64,000 bases of DNA from Alphaproteobacteria bacterium Ga0077535 (GCA_001464425.1 LNEK01000026.1:1-64000), one strand, 5' to 3'; counted from the first letter of the stretch, positions 36,741 through 46,043 are shown. A program made the numbers and translations. Notes: generated by a model from the sequence alone, not told the origin.

Positions 36741-37283
36741 ATGTTGCGCTTCGGCTTGTCCCTCTCGGCCATCGTTCTGGTGGCGGATCAGATCACCAAA
36801 TGGATCGTGCTCGGGCCGGGGCGGTTCAGCCCGCCCGGGTGCCTGGAAGCCAATTATGGCTGCCGCTTCGTCGAGCTGACGCCGTTCTTCGACAGCTTTG
36901 GCCTACTGCGCGCCGATCAGGATGTCGCGCGTTGGGGGCTGGTTACGCTTTCCTTCGTGATTTCAGGCGTCTTCGTCTGGTGGCTGCGCACCGCGGAGCG
37001 CAAGATCACCGCGATCGCGCTGGGCCTCGTGATCGGCGGCGCTCTCGGCAACGTCATCGACCGCATTCGCTTTGGCGCGGTGGCTGACTTTTTGGATTTC
37101 AACGGCCTCTGGTTCCCGTGGGTGTTCAACGTGGCCGATGCGGCCATCACGGTCGGCGCCCTGGTTTTGGCCTACGACATGATCTTCGTGGCCGAGACCG
37201 AACCCGGGAAGGGCACCACCTGGAGCCAAGCGAAAACCTGGTGGCGGGGCGTCCGCAGCGGCTCGCAAGGGCCGGGCAACTGA
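36741..37283 (+). CDS. lspA: Lipoprotein signal peptidase (signal peptidase II)
   Basis: A 180-residue, four-helix aspartic protease that removes lipoprotein signal peptides. The catalytic region is GNVIDRIRFGAVADFLDF (Asp116) and the FNVADAAI motif (Asp133). The N-terminal DQITKW motif is present. The conserved second region, normally N-x-G-x-(A/S)-F-G after the FF(N/D)L strand, is not present in usual form: the sequence goes straight from ELTPFFD to SFGLLRAD (about 46-58), as if several residues including the Asn were lost. Followed by the bamF-like gene. Confidence 0.88.
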   Translation: MLRFGLSLSAIVLVADQITKWIVLGPGRFSPPGCLEANYGCRFVELTPFFDSFGLLRADQDVARWGLVTLSFVISGVFVWWLRTAERKITAIALGLVIGGALGNVIDRIRFGAVADFLDFNGLWFPWVFNVADAAITVGALVLAYDMIFVAETEPGKGTTWSQAKTWWRGVRSGSQGPGN

Positions 37284-37355
37284 AATTGAGGGGCAGATTC
37301 GCCCCAGAACGGTCAAACTGCGGGGCGATGCCCCATCGCTGCAGTCCGGCTTGGC

Positions 37356-37910
37356 TTGCGCCACAAGGGCAAGTCCAAACCACTAGCACTTTTGGCGGTC
37401 ATCGCCGCAGCGACCGCGGCCACAGGCTGCGCCAGCGTGCAGCGCGCCATTGGCGCCACGAAGTCGTCGCCGGATGAATTCCGGGTTGTCTCGCAAGCGC
37501 CGCTGACGCTGCCGCCGGATTACAACTTACGTCCGCCGCGTCCGGGTGAGCCGCGTCCGCAAGAATTGCAGCCGACTGATGAAGCGCGTGTGGCGCTGTT
37601 CGGTGAAACCATCGGCCAGACCGCGAGCACCGGTGAGCGCACGCTCGTCGCCGCCGCTGGCGCTGAAACGGCCGACGCCGATATTCGCGACACGATTGAT
37701 TACGAAGCGCAAGGCGTCGTTCGCCGCAACGAAGGCTTCGTTGATCGCGTGCTCTCGTTTGGCGGCTCTGGCGCCCCGCGCGCCGCGCCGCTCAACGCTG
37801 AAGATGAAGCGCGCCGTCTGGAAGATGACGAATCTATCCGTCGCGCCACGGGTGGCGGCCAAGTCGTGATCGAGCGCGATCGCGGCGGCTTCAAGCTCCC
37901 GGGCACTTAA
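37356..37910 (+). CDS. bamF: BamF-like lipoprotein (DUF3035)
   Basis: A 184-residue lipoprotein with a TGCAS lipobox (Cys about 25). Right after it comes the family signature SPDEFRVVSQAPLTLPPDYNLRPPRPG. DUF3035 corresponds to BamF, an alphaproteobacterial accessory subunit of the outer membrane beta-barrel assembly machine. The rest is charged and probably disordered. The only sensible start is TTG 37356, because no ATG or GTG lies in frame before the signal. It lies between lspA, which matures such lipoproteins, and two M16 peptidase genes. Confidence 0.75.
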   Translation: MRHKGKSKPLALLAVIAAATAATGCASVQRAIGATKSSPDEFRVVSQAPLTLPPDYNLRPPRPGEPRPQELQPTDEARVALFGETIGQTASTGERTLVAAAGAETADADIRDTIDYEAQGVVRRNEGFVDRVLSFGGSGAPRAAPLNAEDEARRLEDDESIRRATGGGQVVIERDRGGFKLPGT

Positions 37911-37957
37911 GCTTGGGCGCTCAACTCAACCCCTTTCGCAGAAGGGAAGGGGCAGGG

Positions 37958-39337
37958 ATGAAGCTCAGCCGCTCTGAAAATGCGATAACGCGTCGGCGCC
38001 AAAGCGCCGGCGCGTTGTTAATGTTTGCGCTGTGCTTCTTGTCGCTGGGCGGCGCTGAAGCGCGCGAACTGCCGCGACCGGAAACTTTCACGTTGCGCAA
38101 TGGGCTCGAAGTCGTGGTGATCACCGATCGCCGGGCGCCGGTGGTGACGCACATGCTTTGGTACCGGGTGGGCGCTGCGGATGAACCACGCGGCTCTTCC
38201 GGCGTGGCGCACTTCTTCGAACACCTGATGTTCAAAGGCACACGCAACATCGCGCCGGGTGAATTCTCACGCACCGTCGCCCGCAATGGCGGCGACGACA
38301 ACGCGTTCACCTCGCAAGATTACACCGCTTATTACGAACGCATCGCCCGCGACCGGCTTGAACTCGTTATGGGCATGGAAGCGGATCGCATGCGCAATTT
38401 GCGCTTCTCCGATGAGACGTTCGCCTCCGAGCGGGATGTGATCGCCGAAGAACGCCGCCAGCGTATCGACAACAGCCCCGGCGCGGTGCTGGGTGAGCGC
38501 ATGCGCGCGATGCTGTGGCCGCATCACCCGTACGGCACGCCGGTGATTGGTTGGCTGCACGAGATCAACGCGCTCGACCGCGAGACCGCATTGGAATTTT
38601 ATCGGACTTGGTATGCGCCAAATAACGCGATCCTGGTCGTTGCCGGCGATATCGATGCAGCCGAACTGCGTCCCTTGGCGGAGCGTCATTACGGGCGGCT
38701 GCGGCCGACGCGTGATCTGCCGGAGCGTGCGTGGGTGAGCGATCCGCCAAACGTGGGACCGATGCGCGTCAGCCATCGCGATGAGAAGGTGCGCCAGCCC
38801 TCGCTCTCGCGCATTTATCGCGCCATCAGCTACGGCACCGACGAAGGGCGCCAAGCGCATGCGCTCGATGTCGCGATTGAGATTCTCGGCGGCTCGGAAA
38901 CGAGCCGGCTTTATCGGGCGCTGGTCGAAGACCAACGCATCGCCGTGAGCGCCGGCGCTGGCGCCAATACGGGCGGCCTCGGCGGCGGCAGCGTCTCGAT
39001 TTATGCGACACCGGCCGAAGGCGTGACGTTGGAGCGGCTCGAAGCGGCGGTCGACGAAGTGATTGCGACCTATCTGCGCGATGGGCCGACGGAAGCCGAA
39101 CTCACGCGCGCAAAATCTTCGCTTTCGGCCGCATCCGTTTATTCACGTGACAGCCAAGAGACGCTCGCCAACATTTACGGCGCCTCGCTGGCGCAGGGCG
39201 AAAGCATCGATGATGTCGTCAACTGGCCGCGCGATATCGAGGCTGTCACTCGCGACGAAGCGCTGACGATGGCGCGGCAGACCTTGGTGATCGATGCTTC
39301 CGTCACCGGCTGGTTATTGCCGGAGGAGGACCAATGA
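37958..39337 (+). CDS. M16 family zinc peptidase (catalytic)
   Basis: A 459-residue pitrilysin/processing-peptidase-type enzyme. It has the inverted zinc motif HFFEH (His85, Glu88, His89) and the distal Glu region ERDVIAEERRQRIDN. A signal or anchor helix precedes it (about 17-33). Two M16 domains follow in one chain. It is probably periplasmic. ATG 37958 follows AAGGGGCAGGG. It overlaps the next M16 gene by ATGA; a catalytic and a non-catalytic subunit encoded together is the usual two-gene arrangement. Confidence 0.88.
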   Translation: MKLSRSENAITRRRQSAGALLMFALCFLSLGGAEARELPRPETFTLRNGLEVVVITDRRAPVVTHMLWYRVGAADEPRGSSGVAHFFEHLMFKGTRNIAPGEFSRTVARNGGDDNAFTSQDYTAYYERIARDRLELVMGMEADRMRNLRFSDETFASERDVIAEERRQRIDNSPGAVLGERMRAMLWPHHPYGTPVIGWLHEINALDRETALEFYRTWYAPNNAILVVAGDIDAAELRPLAERHYGRLRPTRDLPERAWVSDPPNVGPMRVSHRDEKVRQPSLSRIYRAISYGTDEGRQAHALDVAIEILGGSETSRLYRALVEDQRIAVSAGAGANTGGLGGGSVSIYATPAEGVTLERLEAAVDEVIATYLRDGPTEAELTRAKSSLSAASVYSRDSQETLANIYGASLAQGESIDDVVNWPRDIEAVTRDEALTMARQTLVIDASVTGWLLPEEDQ

Positions 39338-40671
39338 GAGCGCTCCTCGCCATTGCCTTAGCTTTCAGTGCTGTCGCCGCACCGGCGCACGCGCAACGCA
39401 ATCAAGCTGAGAGCGCTGCGTCGCGCCACGCCATTCCGGTCCGCGAGATCACCTCGCCCGGTGGTGTGAGCGCGTGGCTCGTGTCCGATTCCACAGTGCC
39501 TATGATCGTCATGCGCGCGTATTGGCGCGGCGGCTCCGCCATCGAACCTGCGAATATGATTGGCGTCACTGGCGTGATGACCGACATGCTGACGGAAGGC
39601 TCAGGCGCTCTCGACGCCAACGCATTCAAAGAGCGGCTGCAAGAGCTCAATATGTCGGTCAGCTTCGCGGCGGGTTGGGACGGCGTCGCCATGAGCATGA
39701 CGACGCTGAGTGAAAATCGTGACGCCGCCATTGAGATGGCGCGCATGGCTCTGCACGAGCCGCGTTTCGATGCGGAGCCGCTGGGGCGGATCAAGCGTCA
39801 AATGCTGGTGGGCCTGCGCACGCGCGAAACCAACCCGAGCTACATCGCCAATCTCGCGCTCGACCAGGCGCTCTACCCCGATCACCCGTATGCACGCCGC
39901 ACTTCGCGCGAAGGCGTCGAAGCGATCAGCCGCGCTGCGTTGCAGGAGCGGCGCGCTGCGCTGTTCAATCGCGCCACGCTGCAAGTGACGCTTGTCGGTG
40001 ATATCGACGAGGCGCAGGCGGGCGTGTTGCTCGATACGATTTTTGGGCCGTTGCCGCAGGGTGCGGCGCAGCCCGCGCCGCCAGAGGCGCAGCTTTCCGC
40101 GCCAACGCCGCTGATCGTGCGCCAGTTGCCACAGCCGCAGAGTCTCGTGTTGTTTGCTGGGCCCGGCATTCAGGACGAAGATCCGGATTGGATTCCGCTT
40201 GCGGTGGCGAACTACATCCTTGGCGGCGGCGGTTTCTCGTCGCGACTGATGGCCGAAGTGCGCGAGGCGCGCGGGCTCGTCTACGGCATCGGCATGGGCC
40301 CATCGGTGCGGGACTATTCAGCCGTGATCCGTGGTTCGGCGCAGACGGAAAACGGAGATGTGCGTGAAGCCATCGAAGTCACGCGCGCAGAGATGGCGCG
40401 CCTCTACACAGAGGGCGCGACGCAAGCCGAAGTGAATGACGCCATCACCTATCTTACCGGCTCGTTCGCGCTCGATCTCGATAGCAACGTCAAGATCGCG
40501 GGCGTAGTCCACAATTACCAAGCGTCCGGCCGCGATGCGGACTACGTGAACCGCCGCAACGATTTGATCCGGGCGGTGACGCGCGAAGACGTGAACCGGG
40601 TGATACGCCGCCTGTTCAATCCGGAGAGCTTCACCTTCGTGGTGGTCGGGCAGCCGGAGGGGCTGGAATAG
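39334..40671 (+). CDS. M16 family non-catalytic partner
   Basis: A 445-residue M16-fold protein with a signal peptide (MRALLAIALAFSAVAAPAHAQ). The HxxEH motif is missing: the matching place reads MTDMLTEGS. The second domain keeps the R/Y pair region (GGGGFSSRLMAEVREARGLVYGIG) that binds substrate. It probably pairs with the upstream catalytic subunit, like alpha and beta subunits of mitochondrial processing peptidase. Translationally coupled by ATGA. Confidence 0.87.
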   Translation: MRALLAIALAFSAVAAPAHAQRNQAESAASRHAIPVREITSPGGVSAWLVSDSTVPMIVMRAYWRGGSAIEPANMIGVTGVMTDMLTEGSGALDANAFKERLQELNMSVSFAAGWDGVAMSMTTLSENRDAAIEMARMALHEPRFDAEPLGRIKRQMLVGLRTRETNPSYIANLALDQALYPDHPYARRTSREGVEAISRAALQERRAALFNRATLQVTLVGDIDEAQAGVLLDTIFGPLPQGAAQPAPPEAQLSAPTPLIVRQLPQPQSLVLFAGPGIQDEDPDWIPLAVANYILGGGGFSSRLMAEVREARGLVYGIGMGPSVRDYSAVIRGSAQTENGDVREAIEVTRAEMARLYTEGATQAEVNDAITYLTGSFALDLDSNVKIAGVVHNYQASGRDADYVNRRNDLIRAVTREDVNRVIRRLFNPESFTFVVVGQPEGLE

Positions 40672-40674
40672 CTC

Positions 40675-40923
40675 GTGGCCAAGCGCCGTCTCATCGTCGG
40701 CTGCGCGTTTATGCTTCTCGCTAATGCCGTCGGTGTAGCCGTGTCGGCATTTTTTGCTCTGCGAGCCGGAATGATCTTTCCGACCAGCTGCGCGGCCAAC
40801 GTGAGGTTCGAGGACTGCGCAGCAATCCATGCCGGCCAGGCCGTGCCTGTCTACCTGGTGTTCTGGGTGATTGTGCTCGGCAATATTGGAGCGCTCTGGC
40901 GTCACATGACGGCGCGTCAGTAG
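40675..40923 (+). CDS. Small membrane protein with two helices
   Basis: An 82-residue protein starting at GTG 40675, three bases after the M16 stop. Two hydrophobic helices (about 8-32 and 55-75) flank a loop with two Cys (PTSCAANVRFEDCAAI), likely a periplasmic disulfide. I do not recognise a family. Its position suggests co-translation with the M16 genes. Confidence 0.55.
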   Translation: MAKRRLIVGCAFMLLANAVGVAVSAFFALRAGMIFPTSCAANVRFEDCAAIHAGQAVPVYLVFWVIVLGNIGALWRHMTARQ

Positions 40924-40928
40924 TGACG

Positions 40929-40940
40929 TACACTAGTGTA
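40929..40940. promoter_or_regulatory. 12-base palindrome before acyl-CoA dehydrogenase genes
   Basis: TACACTAGTGTA is a perfect palindrome 33 bases before the first acyl-CoA dehydrogenase start and directly after the previous gene. It is a candidate operator for the acyl-CoA dehydrogenase operon, perhaps of the TetR encoded at 44154. Confidence 0.4.
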
Positions 40941-40972
40941 TGGTGCTAATTCTCGCTTCGAGGAAACGCGCC

Positions 40973-42160
40973 ATGACACAAGATTTGGAAGTCTTCCGCG
41001 CCGAGACGCGGGCTTGGCTGGAAGCGAACTGCCCGCCTTCGATGCGCACGCCGATGACCGGCGAAGACGACGCCGTCTGGGGCGGTCGGAATTACGAGTT
41101 CAAGAATCCGGAGGCGAAGCTCTGGCTTGAGCGCATGGGGGCCAAGGGTTGGACGGCGCCGACATGGCCGGCCGAATACGGCGGCGGTGGCTTGAGCGCG
41201 GATGAAAACCGCGTGCTGCAGAGTGAGCTGAAGAAGATCGGCGCGCGGCCGCCGTTGTTTTCCTTCGGGCTCTGGATGCTGGGGCCGGTGCTGCTCGAGT
41301 ACGCGAACGAAGAGCAGAAGAAAGAGCATCTGCCGAAGATCGTGCGTGGTGAAATTCGCTGGTGCCAGGGATACTCGGAGCCAGGCGCTGGTTCTGACCT
41401 CGCAGGCTTACAAACCAAGTGCGAAGACAAGGGCGATCACTGGTTGATCAATGGCCAGAAAGTTTGGACTTCGTACGCCAACTATGCCGATTGGTGCTTC
41501 TGCTTGGTGCGCACCGATACCAGCGTGAAGCACGAGGGCATTTCGTTCGTGCTGATCGATATGACGACGCCGGGCGTGGAAACGCGGCCGATCAAATTGA
41601 TCTCAGGGTCGTCACCGTTCTGCGAAACCTTCTTCACCGATGTGAAGATTCCGAAGGGCAATATGGTGGGGCGCCTCAATGGCGGCTGGGAAATTGCCAA
41701 GCGGTTGCTGCAATACGAGCGCACCAATATTTCGGGTTTCGGCTCAAACACGCGCGTTGATGTTGTCGATCTAGCGAAGAAGCATGTCGGTTTGGAAGAT
41801 GGCGCGCTGGAAGATCGCGATCTGCGTGCGCGGATTGCGGCGCATAAGATGACGGAGCGGGCTTATGCGCTCTCGGTGCAGCGCGCGCAGGAGGAGGCGA
41901 AGGCGGGTGGCAATGTCAGCCACATGGCCTCGATGTTTAAAGTCGCGGGCGCGACGCTGAACATCGATCGCTGCGAGCTGATGGTGGAGGCGGCGGGCAA
42001 TCGCGCGCTCGGCTGGTCGGGCGAGGGCTTTACCCCGGACGATCTCGCCACCACGCGTGGCTGGCTGCGCTCGAAAGGCAATTCGATCGAAGGCGGCACC
42101 ACCGAAATCAATCTCAACGTCGTCGCTAAGCGCGTGCTTGGATTGCGAGACACACAATGA
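40973..42160 (+). CDS. Acyl-CoA dehydrogenase, subunit 1
   Basis: A 395-residue FAD-dependent dehydrogenase that makes a trans-2-enoyl-CoA. Signatures are EIRWCQGYSEPGAGSDLAGLQT, WLINGQKVWTSYANYADWC and EGGTTEINLNVVAKRVLGL. ATG 40973 follows GAGGAAA. It overlaps a second, shorter dehydrogenase gene by ATGA. Such adjacent long and short pairs often form alpha2-beta2 enzymes acting on sterol side chains or other bulky acyl-CoAs; that substrate is inferred from arrangement only. Confidence 0.88.
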   Translation: MTQDLEVFRAETRAWLEANCPPSMRTPMTGEDDAVWGGRNYEFKNPEAKLWLERMGAKGWTAPTWPAEYGGGGLSADENRVLQSELKKIGARPPLFSFGLWMLGPVLLEYANEEQKKEHLPKIVRGEIRWCQGYSEPGAGSDLAGLQTKCEDKGDHWLINGQKVWTSYANYADWCFCLVRTDTSVKHEGISFVLIDMTTPGVETRPIKLISGSSPFCETFFTDVKIPKGNMVGRLNGGWEIAKRLLQYERTNISGFGSNTRVDVVDLAKKHVGLEDGALEDRDLRARIAAHKMTERAYALSVQRAQEEAKAGGNVSHMASMFKVAGATLNIDRCELMVEAAGNRALGWSGEGFTPDDLATTRGWLRSKGNSIEGGTTEINLNVVAKRVLGLRDTQ

Positions 42161-43233
42161 CGTTCACCTTGAATGACGATGCGCGCATGCTGAAAGATTC
42201 AGCGCGCGATTTTTTCCGCGAACAGGCGCCGGTGACGCGTTTGCGCAAGCAGCGCGACGCGAAGCAGAACGGGCGCGATCCGGAATTGTGGGCGGAGATA
42301 TCGGCGCTGGGCTTTGCCGGCGTGATCATTCCGGAAGAATATGGTGGCGCCGGCCTCGGCTACGTCGCGCTTGGCGCGGTGCTGGAAGAGGCGGGGCGGA
42401 CTTTGGTTGCATCGCCGCTGCATTCGTCGGCGCTTGCGGGCGCGAGCGCGCTGCTGCTCGCTGGCACGGACGCGCAGAAGGCTGAGTGGCTGCCGAAGAT
42501 TGCTTCGGGCGAAGTGATCGCGACGATCGCTATCGATGAAGGCGCGCACCATGCGCCCGCGAAGTCGAAGATCAAGTTCGAAGGCGGCAAGCTCAGTGGC
42601 GAGAAGAAATACGTCGCGGACGGCCACATCGCTGATCTCTTCATCGTTGCGGCGGCGGATGCGCTTTTTCTGGTGAAGGCGGATACGGCAGGCGTCACGC
42701 GCCGCGAACTCGTCACCGCCGATAGCCGCGGCGCAGCGGATATCAGCTTTGCCGGCGTGGCGGCGGAGAAGATGAACGGCGGCGCTGATATCGTTGATGC
42801 GATCCTCGATCGCGCCCGCATCGGCCTGGCCGCCGAAATGGTCGGCGCTGCGAGCGAGGCGTTCGAGATCACCAGCGAATATCTCAAGACGCGCAAGCAA
42901 TTCGGCCAAGTGATCGGCGGTTTCCAGGCGCTGCAGCATCGGGCCGCGAAACTGTTCACCGATCTCGAACTCACCCGCTCATGCGTGTTGGCGGCGCTCG
43001 ATGCGTTGGATCGTAACGCAAACAATGTCGCTGAGTATGCGAGTCTCGCGAAGGCGCGTGCGTCTGAGACGGTGCATCTGGCGACCAACGAGATGGTTCA
43101 GCTGCACGGCGGCATCGGCATGACCGACGTTCATGATGCAGGGCTTTACCTGAAGCGCGCGCGCGTGACTGAGGCGCTCTATGGCGGCGCGAGTTTCCAT
43201 CGCGATCGGTACGCGAGCTTGCTCGGGTTCTAA
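42157..43233 (+). CDS. Acyl-CoA dehydrogenase, subunit 2
   Basis: A 358-residue acyl-CoA dehydrogenase-fold protein. It keeps the FAD-contact segment KTRKQFGQVIGGFQALQHRAAKL and the C-terminal QLHGGIGMTDVHDAGLYLKR. The N-terminal lobe is shorter and lacks a clear substrate loop. It probably forms a hetero-oligomer with the upstream dehydrogenase. Its stop overlaps the opposing ferritin-like gene by four bases (CTAA). Confidence 0.86.
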   Translation: MTFTLNDDARMLKDSARDFFREQAPVTRLRKQRDAKQNGRDPELWAEISALGFAGVIIPEEYGGAGLGYVALGAVLEEAGRTLVASPLHSSALAGASALLLAGTDAQKAEWLPKIASGEVIATIAIDEGAHHAPAKSKIKFEGGKLSGEKKYVADGHIADLFIVAAADALFLVKADTAGVTRRELVTADSRGAADISFAGVAAEKMNGGADIVDAILDRARIGLAAEMVGAASEAFEITSEYLKTRKQFGQVIGGFQALQHRAAKLFTDLELTRSCVLAALDALDRNANNVAEYASLAKARASETVHLATNEMVQLHGGIGMTDVHDAGLYLKRARVTEALYGGASFHRDRYASLLGF

Positions 43234-44084
43234 GCCGGCACAGGTTGCGCGACGTCCGCGTCGAACTCGGCTTTCCATTCGGCGACCAAAGCACGGTTGT
43301 CTTCGTCCCACGGATGGAAGCCGGGGCGGAACCAGGCGAAGTATGTCTTGGCGTTGCGGCTGAAGAGGCCAGGCGTGCGCCACGCATATTTTTTCACGGC
43401 TTTCAGTGCATCGTCATAGGAATAGCCGTCGGCCTCCAAGAGGCGCGCCGCGTAGTGCGTGATGTTCTTGGTGAAGAAGAAGGTGATCAGCGCCATCGCA
43501 AGCGTGCGGCGGAAGTAGCGTTGTAGCGGCGACCAGTGCTGCGTCACGCGCAGGAACACGTCATACGCCACAGCTTTGTGCTCGGTTTCTTCCATGGCGT
43601 GCCAGCGCCACATGCGCTCGATTGCGGGATCGGTATTTTCGAAGAGATCGCGATGACGCGCGTGCGCATCGGCCATCATCGCGGTGAAGTGTTCGAGCGC
43701 GATGGTGGAGATCAGCATCCGCATGGGTCCGCGTGAGCGCGCAAATGTGATCCGCTCTTTGATCGCGGCTTCGACTTCGGCGACTGGATATTTTTCGCGA
43801 TCGATCAGCTGGTTTAGCGAGTGGTGCTCGCGCGAGTGGATCGCTTCCTGCGCGATGAAGCCGCGCACGTCCTGCGCCAGCTTGCCATCGACCTTGTCGC
43901 GATAGTGCCGGACGGCGTCCATGAACATGCGCTCGCCATCGGGAAAGGTGAGCGAGAGCGCGTTGAACACCGCAGTGCCGACCGGATCGCCGCCGAGCCA
44001 ATGAGTGGTTTTTGCCGGGTCGACTTTGAAGTGGATGTCGCGCGGCGGGATGTTGACGTCGGCGGGCGTGGTTTTGGCGGTCAT
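43230..44084 (-). CDS. Metal-dependent hydrolase (PF10118-like)
   Basis: A 284-residue helical protein of the PF10118 predicted metal-dependent hydrolase family. Metal-binding His/Glu motifs appear in FIAQEAIHSREHHSLNQLI, ALEHFTAMM and MWRWHAMEETEHKAVAYDVF, which suggest a ferritin-like di-metal four-helix bundle. The reaction is unknown. It is divergent from a TetR gene with a 69-base intergenic region, so the TetR probably controls it. Confidence 0.82.
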   Translation of the reverse strand: MTAKTTPADVNIPPRDIHFKVDPAKTTHWLGGDPVGTAVFNALSLTFPDGERMFMDAVRHYRDKVDGKLAQDVRGFIAQEAIHSREHHSLNQLIDREKYPVAEVEAAIKERITFARSRGPMRMLISTIALEHFTAMMADAHARHRDLFENTDPAIERMWRWHAMEETEHKAVAYDVFLRVTQHWSPLQRYFRRTLAMALITFFFTKNITHYAARLLEADGYSYDDALKAVKKYAWRTPGLFSRNAKTYFAWFRPGFHPWDEDNRALVAEWKAEFDADVAQPVPA

Positions 44085-44145
44085 TGCAACACCTCGGGGA
44101 GGAAGGTTCGGCTAGACTTGCGTTCTGTCTCCAATTTGGCTCTAC

Positions 44146-44159
44146 TGACAAAAATGTCA
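44146..44159. promoter_or_regulatory. Palindrome over the TetR start codon
   Basis: TGACA-AAAA-TGTCA overlaps the TetR start codon in the divergent intergenic region. It may be an autoregulatory operator. Confidence 0.35.
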
Positions 44160-44759
44160 ATAAAGAAAATCAGTAAGGTTCGGGTGCGCCGTGCGCCAGA
44201 GGCGGCGCGCGATAACATATTGGCGGCGGCCGAAAATTTGCTCGTTGAGCGGGGCCCGCTGGCGCTGAAGCTGGCCGATGTCGCGACCGCGTCCGGCGTC
44301 GCCAACGCCAGCGTCATCCACCATTTCGGCTCCATCGACGGTCTGCACGCGGCCCTGATGGAGCGGATGGTGGCGCAGCTGATCGCCGACGTGCTGGCGA
44401 TCGCCGATCAGGGCGGCGAACGCGAAGATCAACAGGAAGCGGTGTTTCACGCGTTGTTCGACGTGTTCGAAAAGCGCGGCGCATCGCGGCTTGCGGCGTG
44501 GCTCGAACTCACGGGCGAGTGGCGGCGGATGACGCACATTCGCGATGCGGTGCGCGATGTGGTGATGAAGCGCGCTTCGTTCGGTGATGTGACGCCGCAG
44601 CAGGCGGAAGATTTGGTGCTGATCAGCGTTGCGATGGCGATGGGTGTTGGTCTCTTCGGCCACTCGCTCGCCGAGCTGATGGGCAAACCGGAGGACCGCA
44701 CCCGCGCGCTGGCGACGGAAGTTCTGCGCATCTTTCATGCTGCGCGGCGCGCGCAGTGA
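44154..44759 (+). CDS. TetR-family regulator
   Basis: A 201-residue TetR-family protein. The helix-turn-helix is at about 16-62 (ARDNILAAAENLLVERGPLALKLADVATASGVANASVIHHFGSIDGLHAALM). The ATG at 44154 starts a basic N-terminus (MSIKKISKVRVRR). The longer frame reaching 43821 is only an artefact across the divergent gene. The likely target is the divergent hydrolase gene and possibly the acyl-CoA dehydrogenase pair. Confidence 0.82.
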   Translation: MSIKKISKVRVRRAPEAARDNILAAAENLLVERGPLALKLADVATASGVANASVIHHFGSIDGLHAALMERMVAQLIADVLAIADQGGEREDQQEAVFHALFDVFEKRGASRLAAWLELTGEWRRMTHIRDAVRDVVMKRASFGDVTPQQAEDLVLISVAMAMGVGLFGHSLAELMGKPEDRTRALATEVLRIFHAARRAQ

Positions 44760-44818
44760 TGATCGTTCCGTGATGTGTTCGGGATGACGGAGTGCGAGAT
44801 TGCTCTCGCACGCCGATT

Positions 44819-46027
44819 TCAGCCCTTAACGCACACGACCTGGCGCAATGTATGCACCACGTCGATCAAGTCCGCCTGCGCGGCGATGACGGCGTCGATG
44901 TCCTTGTAGGCCATCGGCGTTTCATCGATCACGCCAGCGTCCTTGCGGCATTCCACGCCTTCGGTGGCGGCGCGGTGATCGGCCAGCGTGAAGCGGCGCT
45001 TCGCTTCCGTACGCGACATCGCGCGGCCTGCGCCGTGCGAGCAGGTGCAGAACGAATCTGGGTTGCCCTTGCCGCGCACGATGAACGACGATGCGCCCAT
45101 CGAGCCCGGAATGATCCCGAGTTCGCCTTCTCCCGCCCGCACCGCACCCTTACGGGTCACGAATACGTCGGCGCCGAAGTGATGCTCGCGCGCCACGTAA
45201 TTGTGGTGGCAGTTGACCGCGTGCTTCTCGAGCTTGAATTTCGGCAGGTTGTCGCGAAGCGCACGCAAGGTGCGCTCCATCATCACCTCGCGGTTGGTGC
45301 GCGCGTAGTCTTGCGCCCATCCCACCGCCGCCACGTAGTCGTCGAACAGCTCTTCGCCTTCCATGAAGAAGGCGAGGTCCTTGTCCGGCACGTGGTAGCC
45401 GAGCTCACGGCGCAGGAGTTCTTCCTTCGCACGCTCGATGAAGTACTTGCCGATCGCGTTGCCGGAGCCGCGCGAGCCAGAGTGCAGCATCACCCACACG
45501 CGGTCCTCTTCATCGAGGCAGACCTCGATGAAGTGGTTGCCGCCGCCGAGCGTCGCCAATTGCGCGCTTTGCGTCTTGGCCGACGCCTTCGGGTGCTTGT
45601 CGATGATCACGCGGTAGCGGTCATCGAGGCCGGAGTCGCGGTAAGACGTCTCCACCAAAGAAGGCGTGTCGCGGTGGTTGCCGTTCGGACCGTTGCCGTG
45701 CGGTACGTTGCGCTCGATCGCGCCGCGCAAGCGTGCGAGCGAATCCGGCAGATCGTTTGCCGTCAGCGACGTGCGCACAGCCATCATCCCGCACCCAATG
45801 TCCACGCCCACGGCCGCCGGAATGATGGCGCCCTTGGTCGGGATCACCGAGCCCACGGTTGCGCCAATGCCGAAGTGAACGTCCGGCATCACCGCGATGT
45901 GGCTGTGAATGAACGGCAGCGACGCTACGTTGCGCAGTTGGTTTTGCGCTTCGTGCTCCACCGGCACGCCGCTGATCCACGCCTTGATCGGCGCACGCGC
46001 GCCAAGAATTTCTTCGTAACCGGACAT
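44819..46027 (-). CDS. rtcB: RtcB-family RNA ligase
   Basis: A 402-residue GTP/Mn-dependent RNA ligase that joins 2',3'-cyclic phosphate (or 3'-phosphate) and 5'-OH ends. Metal ligands are in PDVHFGIGATVGSVIP, GVDIGCGM (Asp75, Cys79) and LGGGNHFIEV. The guanylylated His331 is in CSHGAGRAMSR. No rtcA or rtcR is present. Instead a small gene lies 16 bases upstream in the same operon. The start at 46027 is preceded by GGAGAAGGAGA. The enzyme could repair stress-cleaved RNA. KptA, another RNA-end enzyme, is encoded 6 kb away. Confidence 0.93.
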   Translation of the reverse strand: MSGYEEILGARAPIKAWISGVPVEHEAQNQLRNVASLPFIHSHIAVMPDVHFGIGATVGSVIPTKGAIIPAAVGVDIGCGMMAVRTSLTANDLPDSLARLRGAIERNVPHGNGPNGNHRDTPSLVETSYRDSGLDDRYRVIIDKHPKASAKTQSAQLATLGGGNHFIEVCLDEEDRVWVMLHSGSRGSGNAIGKYFIERAKEELLRRELGYHVPDKDLAFFMEGEELFDDYVAAVGWAQDYARTNREVMMERTLRALRDNLPKFKLEKHAVNCHHNYVAREHHFGADVFVTRKGAVRAGEGELGIIPGSMGASSFIVRGKGNPDSFCTCSHGAGRAMSRTEAKRRFTLADHRAATEGVECRKDAGVIDETPMAYKDIDAVIAAQADLIDVVHTLRQVVCVKG

Positions 46028-46043
46028 GGCCGGTTCTCCTTCT

